The translations under genes were made by a program, and so were the position numbers. The notes beneath the pieces are model-generated. The model had not been told where the DNA came from. It ran no database searches and saw only the letters and a list, made by a program, of their open reading frames with translations. This document shows positions 32,743 through 41,898 of a DNA stretch of 64,000 bases, piece by piece (positions within the stretch are counted from its first letter, which is position 1; every line of letters begins with the position of its first letter). This stretch comes from Fibrobacter succinogenes (GTDB taxonomy: Bacteria; Fibrobacterota; Fibrobacteria; Fibrobacterales; Fibrobacteraceae), in assembly GCA_902800815.1 (NCBI GenBank), contig CADCGB010000010.1:62001-126000 (forward strand). Direction: 5' to 3'.

Positions 32743-34662
32743 CTATTCGTCCTTAATGCAGCGGACCGGATAGTTCGCTTCGTAATCTTTGAAAATGTTA
32801 ACGTACGCCTCGTTCGCTTCTCCTCTTATGAGGAGGTAGCACATTTCATAGGATTGCTGATAGAGCCACATAAATGCATGTGTGTCGAGGTCATAAAAAT
32901 TGAACTTGGAGTCGTATGCTCCCGATCCCACAAAGGAGAGACCGTATGTATCTGATCCGGGATCTATATGTATTGAATCCTCGATGCCCCATCCCTTTGC
33001 GGACATCAGTAGGGATGCGTTGCTGTCAACAAGGTCTACCAAATCCAGTGCCTCGAAAAATGATGGGATATGCCATCCGCTGGGGCAGACGCCCTGAATG
33101 GGGTCGCTTCCCAAACTGCAAGTAGAGCCAAACGTGCATATCGAACTGTTCATCGCCGCGTCACGGCTATAAAAGCGGCCATACAGTTCGCATAATTCTT
33201 CGTCGTTATTAAAACAATAGGATTTGCCTATTTCGTTGCCGGCGTAGTTCAGGTTTTCCGCCATCCAGGTCTGTCCCTCGACTTTCACGGTCCTGTACGT
33301 CTTGCCGTCGCGCGGATCCGTCATTGTGCCGTAATCGATGCTTGGGTTGAACTGTTCCCCCTTTTCTTTTAGACTGGGGTTGACTTTTTTGATAATCTGC
33401 GAGGAGCTTGACGGCTGCACGCTGGAAGAACTTGACGATACGCTGCTCGAGGAACTTGATGACAGCGCGCTGGAAGAACTTGAAAAGACCGGAATGCCGT
33501 CGCCCTTTATGCAACGGACCGGCAGGTACACTTCCAGAGCATTATAATCATGGATCAGCAGGTGGTTTTGCTGGCCCTGGATTACCAGGTAGTTCTGCTC
33601 GTTGTCTTGGCCCGAATGCCACATGAATCCATATAGGCCATGAGCTTCGAATGATGTGCCATACAGGTATCCTGAACCTACAAACGATAGGCCATGGGTA
33701 TTTGTCCCGGGGAGTACCGCGTTTGTGTCGTCGACCCACCCGTATTTTGTTGACATCAGCCATTGTGCGGAGCGACCATTAAAATAGGCGAGGTCTTCCA
33801 TTTCCAGCCTTGTCGGGAGATGCCATCCGGATGGGCATACGCCTTGAATGGGGTCGCTACCTAGATTGCAGGACATCTTGTAGTCGCATGAACTAGTGTT
33901 CATTGCGGCCATTCGGCTATACAGGCGCCCAAGGAGTTCGCAGTTGCTCTCCTCGTTCTTGAAGCATACGCTTTTGCCTTCCTTCAGGAGCGGGTTAATT
34001 GTGGAATCGGCAAAGTTCAGGTTTTCGGCCATCCATATCTGTCCGTGGAATTCGACCGTCTTGTACGTTTTGCCGTCACGCGGGTCCGTCATGGTGCCAT
34101 ATTCGATTTCGGGATTAAGGAATCCGTCCTTGCTTTCGGGCCATTTTACCACATATTCATCTTTTTCTTTGTAGATCGTGCCCCTGGCATTTGAACTGCT
34201 GTATCTTTGTACGTAAATGGAAATGCTGCTTGACGACCTGTAATATGATGAGCTGCTCGAGGAACTGGATGAACTGTAGCTCGAGGAAGACCGCGAACTG
34301 CTAGAGTAGTCATCATCTTCCGAACTGCTTGACGCCCGAGAACTGCTGGATGCATCCGAGCGCACGAACTCCTTGCCGGTTGCCGTGAGCGTATCGTCAT
34401 AGCCCGCCCAGATATACACGGAGTCGCGGTAGTCAAACTGGCAGTAGTAACTTTCCTTGTCGCGCCCGACGACCGCCTCGCGGCCCTCGCGCACGTCGTT
34501 GCAGGGGTAGTCCGCAAATTCCTTTGTGGATGTTAACGCGTAGTCGTACCCGCGGTCTCTTGCCACCGGGGCGAAGTCGTCGTCATCACCGCAACCCGCA
34601 AGGAACGCCGTTCCCAAGAGCAGTGCGGCGATAAACTTTTTTTCAAGAACAATTCGCTTCAT
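32743..34662 (-). CDS. FISUMP lipoprotein, two domains (variant)
   Basis: 639 aa. Same N-terminal module with lipobox FLAGC-GDDDD. Ser-rich linker (runs of S with Y/R), FISUMP domain 1 (~170-390, ending VRCIKGD), a second Ser linker, then FISUMP domain 2 (~430-639, ending YPVRCIKDE). The C-terminal parts of the two domains differ clearly from each other. The ATG at 34662 aligns with the MKR starts of its paralogues; a TTG five codons upstream is in frame and less likely. Confidence 0.88.
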   Translation of the reverse strand: MKRIVLEKKFIAALLLGTAFLAGCGDDDDFAPVARDRGYDYALTSTKEFADYPCNDVREGREAVVGRDKESYYCQFDYRDSVYIWAGYDDTLTATGKEFVRSDASSSSRASSSSEDDDYSSSSRSSSSYSSSSSSSSSSYYRSSSSISIYVQRYSSSNARGTIYKEKDEYVVKWPESKDGFLNPEIEYGTMTDPRDGKTYKTVEFHGQIWMAENLNFADSTINPLLKEGKSVCFKNEESNCELLGRLYSRMAAMNTSSCDYKMSCNLGSDPIQGVCPSGWHLPTRLEMEDLAYFNGRSAQWLMSTKYGWVDDTNAVLPGTNTHGLSFVGSGYLYGTSFEAHGLYGFMWHSGQDNEQNYLVIQGQQNHLLIHDYNALEVYLPVRCIKGDGIPVFSSSSSALSSSSSSSVSSSSSSVQPSSSSQIIKKVNPSLKEKGEQFNPSIDYGTMTDPRDGKTYRTVKVEGQTWMAENLNYAGNEIGKSYCFNNDEELCELYGRFYSRDAAMNSSICTFGSTCSLGSDPIQGVCPSGWHIPSFFEALDLVDLVDSNASLLMSAKGWGIEDSIHIDPGSDTYGLSFVGSGAYDSKFNFYDLDTHAFMWLYQQSYEMCYLLIRGEANEAYVNIFKDYEANYPVRCIKDE

Positions 34663-34702
34663 TTTTTCTTTACTCAAAATCTTAATTAATGACTATAAAC
34701 TA

Positions 34703-37099
34703 CTAGTTCTTCACGCAGCGGACAGGGTTATAGACCTCGTAATCGTCATAATCCCAGACTTCCGATTCGTCTTTTAAGCCTCTTATTACAATGTAGTACT
34801 GACTCGAAGATGGGTAATAGACCCATGTGTGTTCGTATAGACCCATAGAATGGAATCCTTCGTCTGTACTGTAATTTCCGGCTCCCATAAAGGAAAGTCC
34901 GTATGTATTTACCACTTGATTATAGGTTGTTGCCCAACCCTTTGCCGACATCAGCGGAACTCCGTATCCGTTTGCAACATTTACAAGGTCTTGTGCCTCT
35001 TTGTTTGTCGGAATATGCCACCCTTCCGGGCAGATTCCCTGAATTGTGCCGGTGCCCAAACCGCATGGAGAATCAAAGGCGCAACTGGAGGAATTCATTG
35101 CCGCATCACGGCTGTAAAGGCGCCCGAAAAATTCGCAGAAGCGGTCTTCGTCGTTGAAACAGGTGGATACTCCAATTTCGTTGCCGGCGTAGTTCAGGTT
35201 TTCCGCCATCCAGATTGTCCCCTTGACATCCACGGTTTTGTACGTCTTGCCATCGCGTGAGTCTTTTAGGGTGCCGTATTCAATTTCAGTATTGAACTGC
35301 GTGCCAGCTTCATCCAGGTACGGCTCGGCGTCTTCTTGCTTGGCTCTAGAAGAACTGCTCAAGGGCCTGCTGCTCGACGAGGTGGCAACAGGGGTATCCG
35401 ATATGCAGCGTACGGGGAGGGACAGTTCATGGCTGTTATAGGTACTTAAGTCCAATGTTGCATCTTCGCCGTCAATGAGGAGGTAATTCTGGCTGTAGGA
35501 GGAGGATCTGTAAACCCAGTAGAAAGCGTAGCCGCCCTTGGAATCGTAATTACCGCCATCACGTGTGCCCGGAGCAATGAAGGAAAGCCCGTAGGTATTT
35601 TCCCCATTTACGTAGGAACCCCAGCCCTTGGCCGATATTATTTTTTCCGCATGGGTTGAGCCTACGTAACTTATCATGGAATTGGCTTCGTCATATGTCA
35701 GTACGTGCCATCCGTCTGGGCATATTCCCTGTACAGGAGCACTGCCCAGTCCGCAGTTCTCCTCGTAATCGCATTCGGGGTCGTTCATTGCCGCTATGCG
35801 GTCGTAGAGTCGGCCAAAGAGTTCGCATTCGCTCTCCTTTTCGTGATAGCACGTGTTATGCCCCTCCAGGAGCGGGGCGATGCTGGAGTCGGAGAAGTTT
35901 AGGTTTTCTGCCATCCAGATTTGGCCATTGAATTCTATGGTCTTGTACTTCTTGCCGTCGCGCGGGTCGGTCATGGTGCCGTAGGTCAGGTCTGGGTTGA
36001 ACAGGTCTTCCTTGGAGCTTATGGAGAAACTGCTGGAAGGGCTCTCGCTAGACCATGGGCCGCTGTAGCTACTGCTTGATGAAGAGTAGCTGCTTGACGA
36101 GCGGTAGCTCGATGAACTGTACGAACTGCTCGAGGAGACCGGTCTCATTGAGCCTTTTACGCAGCGGACAGAGCTATAATACTCGGAATCCTTATAATCC
36201 ACTACGGATACGATATCAGAAGGTCCTCCAAGCAATAGGTAATGCTGATATGTATTCGGATAGTAGGCCCATGTCACTTCGTACCTGTGGAGGTCCTCGA
36301 AGCCATCGTCAGAATCCCAGTTCCCCGCTCCCAGGAAGGAGAGCCCGTAGGTATCTACACCACCGTCATAATTCCAGGTTGATCCTGTCGACTTATAACG
36401 CGAGACATTGTCGCCTATGAAATCTACAAGGTTTTCCATTTCCTCTACGGTCGGGATATGCCATCCGTCGGGGCAGATTCCCTGAATGGGGCCGTTACCC
36501 AGGTCGCAGTCTGACAGGTATTTGCACCGTGAATCGTCCATCGCCGCGTCGCGGCTGTACAGGCGGCCATATTGGTCGCAATTATTGAGGTTATCGCTGT
36601 AACAGACGGCTGTTCCTACGTTGTTGTCGGCATAGTTCAGGTTCTCCGCCATCCAGAGTTGGCCATTCACGACTACCGTTTTGTACGTCTTGCCGTCACG
36701 CGGGTCTTTCAGAAGGCCATAATCGACATCCGGATCAAAATATTCCCCACTGGAGTAGCTGCTTGATGAGCGGTAGGAACTGCTTGAGCTCCCTGCACGC
36801 ACGAACTCCTTGCCGGTTGCCGTGAGCGTGTCATCGTAGCCTGCCCAGATATACACGGAGTCGCGGTAGTCAAATTGGCAGTAGTAACTATCCTTGTCGC
36901 GCCCCACGACGGCCTCGCGGCCCTCGCGCATCTCGTTACAGGGGTAGTCCGCAAATTCCTTTGTGGTTTTCAATGCGTAATCGTAGCCGCGGTTCCTCGA
37001 TACCGGGGCAAAGTCGTCATCATCGCCGCAACCCGCAAGGAACGCCGTCCCCAAAAGCAGTGCGGCAATAAACTTTTTCTCAAGAGCAACGCTATTCAT
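34703..37099 (-). CDS. FISUMP lipoprotein, three domains
   Basis: 798 aa. Lipobox FLAGC-GDDDD, shared N-terminal module, then three FISUMP domains separated by Ser-rich linkers: ~130-320, ~365-575 and ~600-798. Domain 2 nearly matches domain 2 of the genes at 30908 and 37116 (KEDLFNPDLTYGTM..., SGPWSSESPSSSFS linker), indicating module exchange. The last domain ends NPVRCVKN. AGGAGAAGAG precedes the ATG. Confidence 0.88.
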   Translation of the reverse strand: MNSVALEKKFIAALLLGTAFLAGCGDDDDFAPVSRNRGYDYALKTTKEFADYPCNEMREGREAVVGRDKDSYYCQFDYRDSVYIWAGYDDTLTATGKEFVRAGSSSSSYRSSSSYSSGEYFDPDVDYGLLKDPRDGKTYKTVVVNGQLWMAENLNYADNNVGTAVCYSDNLNNCDQYGRLYSRDAAMDDSRCKYLSDCDLGNGPIQGICPDGWHIPTVEEMENLVDFIGDNVSRYKSTGSTWNYDGGVDTYGLSFLGAGNWDSDDGFEDLHRYEVTWAYYPNTYQHYLLLGGPSDIVSVVDYKDSEYYSSVRCVKGSMRPVSSSSSYSSSSYRSSSSYSSSSSSYSGPWSSESPSSSFSISSKEDLFNPDLTYGTMTDPRDGKKYKTIEFNGQIWMAENLNFSDSSIAPLLEGHNTCYHEKESECELFGRLYDRIAAMNDPECDYEENCGLGSAPVQGICPDGWHVLTYDEANSMISYVGSTHAEKIISAKGWGSYVNGENTYGLSFIAPGTRDGGNYDSKGGYAFYWVYRSSSYSQNYLLIDGEDATLDLSTYNSHELSLPVRCISDTPVATSSSSRPLSSSSRAKQEDAEPYLDEAGTQFNTEIEYGTLKDSRDGKTYKTVDVKGTIWMAENLNYAGNEIGVSTCFNDEDRFCEFFGRLYSRDAAMNSSSCAFDSPCGLGTGTIQGICPEGWHIPTNKEAQDLVNVANGYGVPLMSAKGWATTYNQVVNTYGLSFMGAGNYSTDEGFHSMGLYEHTWVYYPSSSQYYIVIRGLKDESEVWDYDDYEVYNPVRCVKN

Positions 37100-37115
37100 T
37101 CTCTTCTCCTAAAAA

Positions 37116-39752
37116 CTACTCATCCTTAATGCAGCGGACGGAAGCGTAGATTTCGCTATTTCCGTAGTCGCCATAGTTGTTAATGAGCACGTGATTTTCT
37201 TGACCCTGGACTATGAAATAATGCTGGTTGTCGTCGTAATGGGATACCCACATGAATGCGTATAGGCCGATCTTGTCTTTGGGTCCCGCTCCTAGGAAGG
37301 ATAGCCCGTAAGTATTTTCGCCCGGGAGAATGGCATTGGGGTCGTCCACCCACCCGTATGCCGACATAAACGGTGTCGCGTTGCCTTTTTCGCGCAACAC
37401 CAGTTCCCATACCTCACTTGTGCTTGGGAGGTGCCATCCATTCGGGCATATTCCCTGGACGGGTTCTTCGCCGGGGTCGCAATAGTTAGTATATGCGCAG
37501 GTCGAAACATTCATTGCGGCGGCTCTGGAATATGTGCGCCCATATCGGTCGCACATCTCGTTGCTGTCCTTGTAGCAGGCGCTTCTACCGACCGTATTTC
37601 CGGCGTAGTTCAGGTTTTCCGCCATCCAGGTGCGGCCTAGGACTTCGACTGTCCTGTAAGTCTTGCCGTCACGCGGGTCAGTCATTGTGCCGTAATCAAT
37701 GTTCGGGTTAAAATAGCCGTCTCTGGTTTCGGGTTCTGTCACGGTATAGGCGTCGGTAGCTTCTTTGTATGTGTATTTTCTGGGTTCTGAACTCGAGTAA
37801 GGCTGTAACGTAACGCTGCTGCTTGATGACCTTGCACTGGATGAACTTGAGTACGAACTGCTCGACGACTTGGCTGAAGAACTGCTCACGGAACTAGAAG
37901 AACTACTGCTCGACGATGTGGCAGCAGGAGTGTCCTTTATGCAGCGTACAGGAAGGGACAGTGTTTTGTTGCTATAGCTACTTGTCGACATTGTTTCATT
38001 GTCGCCATTGATGTAGAAGTAACTCTGGGAGGTAGTGGCTTTGTAAATCCAGTAATAGGCATAACCGCCCTTGGAATCATAGTTGCCGCCATCACGTGTT
38101 CCTGGGGCAATGAAGGAGAGCCCGTAGGTGTTTTCACCGTCTACGGAGGCGCCCCAGCCCTTGGCCGACATTATTTTTTCCGCATAGCTTGATCCTACCA
38201 AATTTATCATGGAAGTGGCTTCGTCATATGTTAGCACGTGCCACCCGTCGGGGCATATTCCCTGTATAGGGTCGCTACCCAGGCTGCAGGCGCCATTGAA
38301 TGTGCATCGGGTGTCGTTCATTGCTGCAACGCGGTCGTAGAGTCGGCCAAAGAGTTCACATTCGCTTTCCTTTTCGTGGTAGCACGTGTTGTTCCCCTCT
38401 AGGAGCGGGACGATGCTGGAGTCGGAGAAGTTCAGGTTTTCTGCCATCCAGATCCGCCCATTGAATTCTATGGTCTTGTACTTCTTGCCGTCGCGCGGGT
38501 CGGTCATGGTGCCGTAGGTCAGGCTTGGGTTGAGTAGGTCTTCTTTGGAGCTTATGGAGAAGCTGCTGGAAGGGTTCTCGCTGGACCATGGGCCGCTGTA
38601 GCTACTGCTTGAGGACCTTGCCGAGGAACTGGAGTAGCTGCTCGAGGAGAACGGCTTCATTTCGCCCTTAACGCAGCGGACGGGGACGCTCACGTAAGCT
38701 GAATATGTATGGATGAATATCTCGTCTGTGTTGGCATTGATCACAAAATAGCGCTGCGCGTCGTTCGGCAGGTAAACCCACATGAACGATACCGAGTCAA
38801 GAGCCCTGAACCCCTTATCCTCATGGAAACCGCCTGGCACAAAGGAAAGTCCGTAGGTGTCTTTTATAGAGTCGGTAAAGAATTCCGGCTTCCAGCCCTT
38901 TGACGATGCCCAGTCTATTATGTCTGTGCCTATGTAGTTCATCAGGAGCGTTGCTTCGTTAACCGTCGGGATATGCCAATCTTCCGGGCAGATGCCCTGG
39001 AGTGGGCCGTATCCTAGTCTGCAGTATGTCCCTGATGGGCAATCGGGGGAATTCAGCGCCGCATCACGGGTGTAAAGCCGGCCGTAAAGTTCGCAGAATT
39101 CCTCTTCGTCATTGTAGCAGAATGCCTGCCCGTATTCGTTGCCGGTGTAGTTCAGGTTTTCTGCCATCCAAGTCTGGCCATTGATAGTGACGGTCCTGTA
39201 CTTCTTGCCGTCGCGCGAGTCGGTCATGGTACCGTAGGTGATGGCCGGATTGAACTGTTCGCCCTTTTCTGTCAGGCGGGGTGTTGCGTCCACCTTCTTT
39301 CGCGATGAACTGCTATAATAACTTGATGACGAATAGCGTGAGGAACTGTAACTCGATGACGAATAACTTGATGAAGATCGCGAAATGCGGGTGTCGTCGT
39401 CATCGTCGTAAGAACTACTTGACCCGCGGGAACTGCTGGAGGCATCCGAGCGCACGAACTCCTTGCCGTATGCCGTAAGCGTGTCGTCGTAGCCCGCCCA
39501 GATATACACGGAGTCACGGTAGTCGAACTGGCAGTAGTAACTTTCCTTGTCGCGCCCGACGACTGCCTCGCGGCCTTCGCGAACGTCGTTACAGGGGTAG
39601 TCCGCGAAATCCTTGGTCGATGTGAATGCGTAGTCGTACCCGCGGTTCCTCGACACCGGGGAAAAGTCGTCGTCATCACCGCAACCGGCAAGGAATGCCG
39701 CTCCCAAAAGCAGTGTGGCTATAAATTTTTTCTCCAAAGCAACTCTTTTCAT
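37116..39752 (-). CDS. FISUMP lipoprotein, three domains (longest paralogue)
   Basis: 878 aa. Lipobox FLAGC-GDDDD and shared N-terminal module. Domains at about 160-365, 395-610 and 675-878, joined by Ser-rich linkers up to ~45 residues. Domain 2 matches those of 30908 and 34703; domain 3 resembles the single domain of the gene at 29860 (EEPVQGICPNGWHLPSTSEVWEL). AAAGGAGAAAAATG gives a clear start. Confidence 0.88.
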   Translation of the reverse strand: MKRVALEKKFIATLLLGAAFLAGCGDDDDFSPVSRNRGYDYAFTSTKDFADYPCNDVREGREAVVGRDKESYYCQFDYRDSVYIWAGYDDTLTAYGKEFVRSDASSSSRGSSSSYDDDDDTRISRSSSSYSSSSYSSSRYSSSSYYSSSSRKKVDATPRLTEKGEQFNPAITYGTMTDSRDGKKYRTVTINGQTWMAENLNYTGNEYGQAFCYNDEEEFCELYGRLYTRDAALNSPDCPSGTYCRLGYGPLQGICPEDWHIPTVNEATLLMNYIGTDIIDWASSKGWKPEFFTDSIKDTYGLSFVPGGFHEDKGFRALDSVSFMWVYLPNDAQRYFVINANTDEIFIHTYSAYVSVPVRCVKGEMKPFSSSSYSSSSARSSSSSYSGPWSSENPSSSFSISSKEDLLNPSLTYGTMTDPRDGKKYKTIEFNGRIWMAENLNFSDSSIVPLLEGNNTCYHEKESECELFGRLYDRVAAMNDTRCTFNGACSLGSDPIQGICPDGWHVLTYDEATSMINLVGSSYAEKIMSAKGWGASVDGENTYGLSFIAPGTRDGGNYDSKGGYAYYWIYKATTSQSYFYINGDNETMSTSSYSNKTLSLPVRCIKDTPAATSSSSSSSSSVSSSSAKSSSSSYSSSSSARSSSSSVTLQPYSSSEPRKYTYKEATDAYTVTEPETRDGYFNPNIDYGTMTDPRDGKTYRTVEVLGRTWMAENLNYAGNTVGRSACYKDSNEMCDRYGRTYSRAAAMNVSTCAYTNYCDPGEEPVQGICPNGWHLPSTSEVWELVLREKGNATPFMSAYGWVDDPNAILPGENTYGLSFLGAGPKDKIGLYAFMWVSHYDDNQHYFIVQGQENHVLINNYGDYGNSEIYASVRCIKDE

Positions 39753-39789
39753 TTTTCTCCTTTATCCCAAAATAACCAATGACTAAAAA

Positions 39790-40722
39790 CTACTCGTTTT
39801 TTATGCAGCGGACAGGGAAATAGACTTCCTTGCTCGAGTAACTGCTGACCGATATCTCTGTTCCGTCTTGAATGAGCAGGTAGTATTGGGTGGAATAACC
39901 GCTATTGTAAACCCATGTGTGCGAGTATCCACCCTTTGAATCGAAGTTTCCGGCTTCCCAGGAGCCCGGTGCAACAAAGGAGAGCCCGTAGTCGTTTGTC
40001 CCTGCCGCGCTTGGCCCCCAGCCTGTGGTCGACTTTATTTTTTTACCATTGCTTGACCCTACGTAATCTACTAGGTCGCTGGCTTCTGTGTATGTCATGA
40101 CGTGCCACCCGTCGGGGCATATTCCCTGAATAGCGGCGGTTCCCAGATTGCAGGTGGAGCCAAAACTGCACTTTGTACTGTTCATTGCGGCGTCACGGCT
40201 GTAGAGGCGACCCATGAGTTTGCATTCGCTCTCTCTTTCATGGTAGCACGTATTATGCCCTTCCAGGAGAGGGACGATGCTGGAGTCGGAGAAGTTCAGG
40301 TTCTCTGCCATCCAGGTCTGGCCATTGAATTCTATAGTCCTGTACTTCTTGCCGTCGCGCGGGTCGGTCATGGTGCCGTAGGTCAGGTCCGGGTTGAAGA
40401 AATCTTCCTTGGCATCTACGGAGAAACTGCTAGAGGGGCTTTCGCTGGACCATGTGCTATTGTAGTAAACCTTCCTTGACGACTCGTAGCTCGATGACGA
40501 GTAACTCGAGGAACTATAGCTCGATGAATATCGTGAACTGCTTGACCCATGCGAACTGCTGGAAACGTCATCGTCGTCGGAATAACTGTAGTCATCCTCG
40601 CCTTGATCGGCGGTTGGCCTTGCTATCGGGGTAAAGTCGTCATCGCCGCAACCTACCAGTATAGATGCCGCAAAAGCTAGGGCGGCAAGGCAGGGTAAAA
40701 CTCTAAACGCGGAATGTGTCAT
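39790..40722 (-). CDS. FISUMP lipoprotein, one domain
   Basis: 310 aa. Lipobox AASILVGC-GDDDF, a short linker with Ser/Tyr/Asp, then one FISUMP domain resembling domain 2 of the larger paralogues (SSESPSSSFSVDAKEDFFNPDLTYGTM). Start: AGGAGG is followed at once by ATG-AAA-ATG; the second ATG (40722) has proper 6-nt spacing and is chosen over the abutting one at 40728. Like the gene at 29860 it lacks the four-gene N-terminal module and has GDDDFTPIARP after the Cys. Confidence 0.88.
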   Translation of the reverse strand: MTHSAFRVLPCLAALAFAASILVGCGDDDFTPIARPTADQGEDDYSYSDDDDVSSSSHGSSSSRYSSSYSSSSYSSSSYESSRKVYYNSTWSSESPSSSFSVDAKEDFFNPDLTYGTMTDPRDGKKYRTIEFNGQTWMAENLNFSDSSIVPLLEGHNTCYHERESECKLMGRLYSRDAAMNSTKCSFGSTCNLGTAAIQGICPDGWHVMTYTEASDLVDYVGSSNGKKIKSTTGWGPSAAGTNDYGLSFVAPGSWEAGNFDSKGGYSHTWVYNSGYSTQYYLLIQDGTEISVSSYSSKEVYFPVRCIKNE

Positions 40723-40829
40723 TTTCATCCTCCTAAAAATATCCCATATAAAATATAGAAAGATTGAGGGTTGCACAAATTCTGTAATAATTTTCCTATA
40801 TTCATTACGTACAAATACCGGAGTTTTTT

Positions 40830-41897
40830 ATGGAAATCAAATGGCTTAATCCCGATGCAAAGTTTGACCGCCTTGTCCTGGCGGGCGATATTGGTGGCAC
40901 CAACACGAATCTCGGCCTTGTCGGCTACAAGGACGGCAAGTTCACGCTGATCCTCGAGACGGTGTGCCCCTCCAAGGATATCGATGGCCTCGAAGCCCCC
41001 ATCCGCGAGACTCTTCGGATTGCGGCGGAGAATAACGCCGACCTCAAGCCCAGCCACGTGTGCATCAGTGCCGCGGGCCCGGTGGCGAACAACAAGTGCG
41101 TCATGACCAACTTGCCCTGGAGCGTGGACGGCGATGCCCTCACCGCTGCGACCGGCATCCCGACGCTTGTCATCAACGACTTCATGGCCATCAGCTACGG
41201 CATCCCCACCCTCGACGTGGATGACCCCAAGCAGATTTTCAAGCTCACGCATACCGACGGCAGCCAGCCCGCCCCGCAGAAGGCGACCAAGGCTGTGATT
41301 GGCCCGGGTACCGGCATGGGCGTTGGCTTCCTTGCCTTCGACGGCGAGAAGTACATTCCCGCTTCTTCGGAAGGCGGGCACTCCACCTTCGCCCCGTTCG
41401 ACAAGGATTCCCAGGAATTCCACGACTACATGGAAAAGAAGATTGGCATGGTCCCCGGCGTGGAACCGCTTGTCTCGGGCATGGGGCTGCGCAACATGTA
41501 CGAATGGTGGAAGGAAACCCGCGGCGTTCCCGATAACGAGGCCTTCAAGAAGATCGAAGAGACCGAACCGAACGATCGCCCCAAGTACATCAGCCGCGCA
41601 AGCGATACCGACCCGGTGGCAGCCGAGATGATGCGCCTGTTCGTGAAGATGCTCGCCCGCTTCGCAAGCGATGCCGCCACGCTGTTCCTGCCTCTTGGCG
41701 GTTTCTACCTGGCCGGCGGTACGGTGCAGAAGGACCTGCGCTGGCTTGAACGCGACAACCTGTTCATGAAGTACTTTGAGAAGAACTACAACCCGAACAT
41801 CCGTCCGCTCCTGAACAAGATACCGGTGTACATCATCAAGGATTACAGCATCAGCCTATACGGTGCCGCGAACGCAAGCCTGAACCTGCAGAAGTAA
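40830..41897 (+). CDS. glk: Glucokinase (Glk family)
   Basis: 355 aa. Phosphorylates glucose with ATP at the start of glycolysis, matching a cellulose/cellobiose-derived sugar diet. Motifs: phosphate-1 site LAGDIGGTNTNLGLV near the N-terminus, SAAGPVANNKCVMTN-PWSVDG, catalytic VINDFMAISYG with Asp, adenosine-binding GPGTGMGVGFLAF and SSEGGHSTFAP. It belongs to the Pfam Glucokinase family rather than ROK. CCGGAG lies 6 nt upstream of the ATG. It is divergent from the last FISUMP gene. Confidence 0.88.
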   Translation: MEIKWLNPDAKFDRLVLAGDIGGTNTNLGLVGYKDGKFTLILETVCPSKDIDGLEAPIRETLRIAAENNADLKPSHVCISAAGPVANNKCVMTNLPWSVDGDALTAATGIPTLVINDFMAISYGIPTLDVDDPKQIFKLTHTDGSQPAPQKATKAVIGPGTGMGVGFLAFDGEKYIPASSEGGHSTFAPFDKDSQEFHDYMEKKIGMVPGVEPLVSGMGLRNMYEWWKETRGVPDNEAFKKIEETEPNDRPKYISRASDTDPVAAEMMRLFVKMLARFASDAATLFLPLGGFYLAGGTVQKDLRWLERDNLFMKYFEKNYNPNIRPLLNKIPVYIIKDYSISLYGAANASLNLQK

Positions 41898-41898
41898 T

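Noticed and set aside
29860..40722. CRISPR-like or satellite array suggested by repeated Ser codons
   Set aside because: The repeats are in-frame Ser-rich linkers with varied codons and no regular spacers.
29860..40722. A complete diversity-generating retroelement
   Set aside because: No reverse transcriptase, template repeat or accessory gene is visible in the window; only the variability pattern hints at it.
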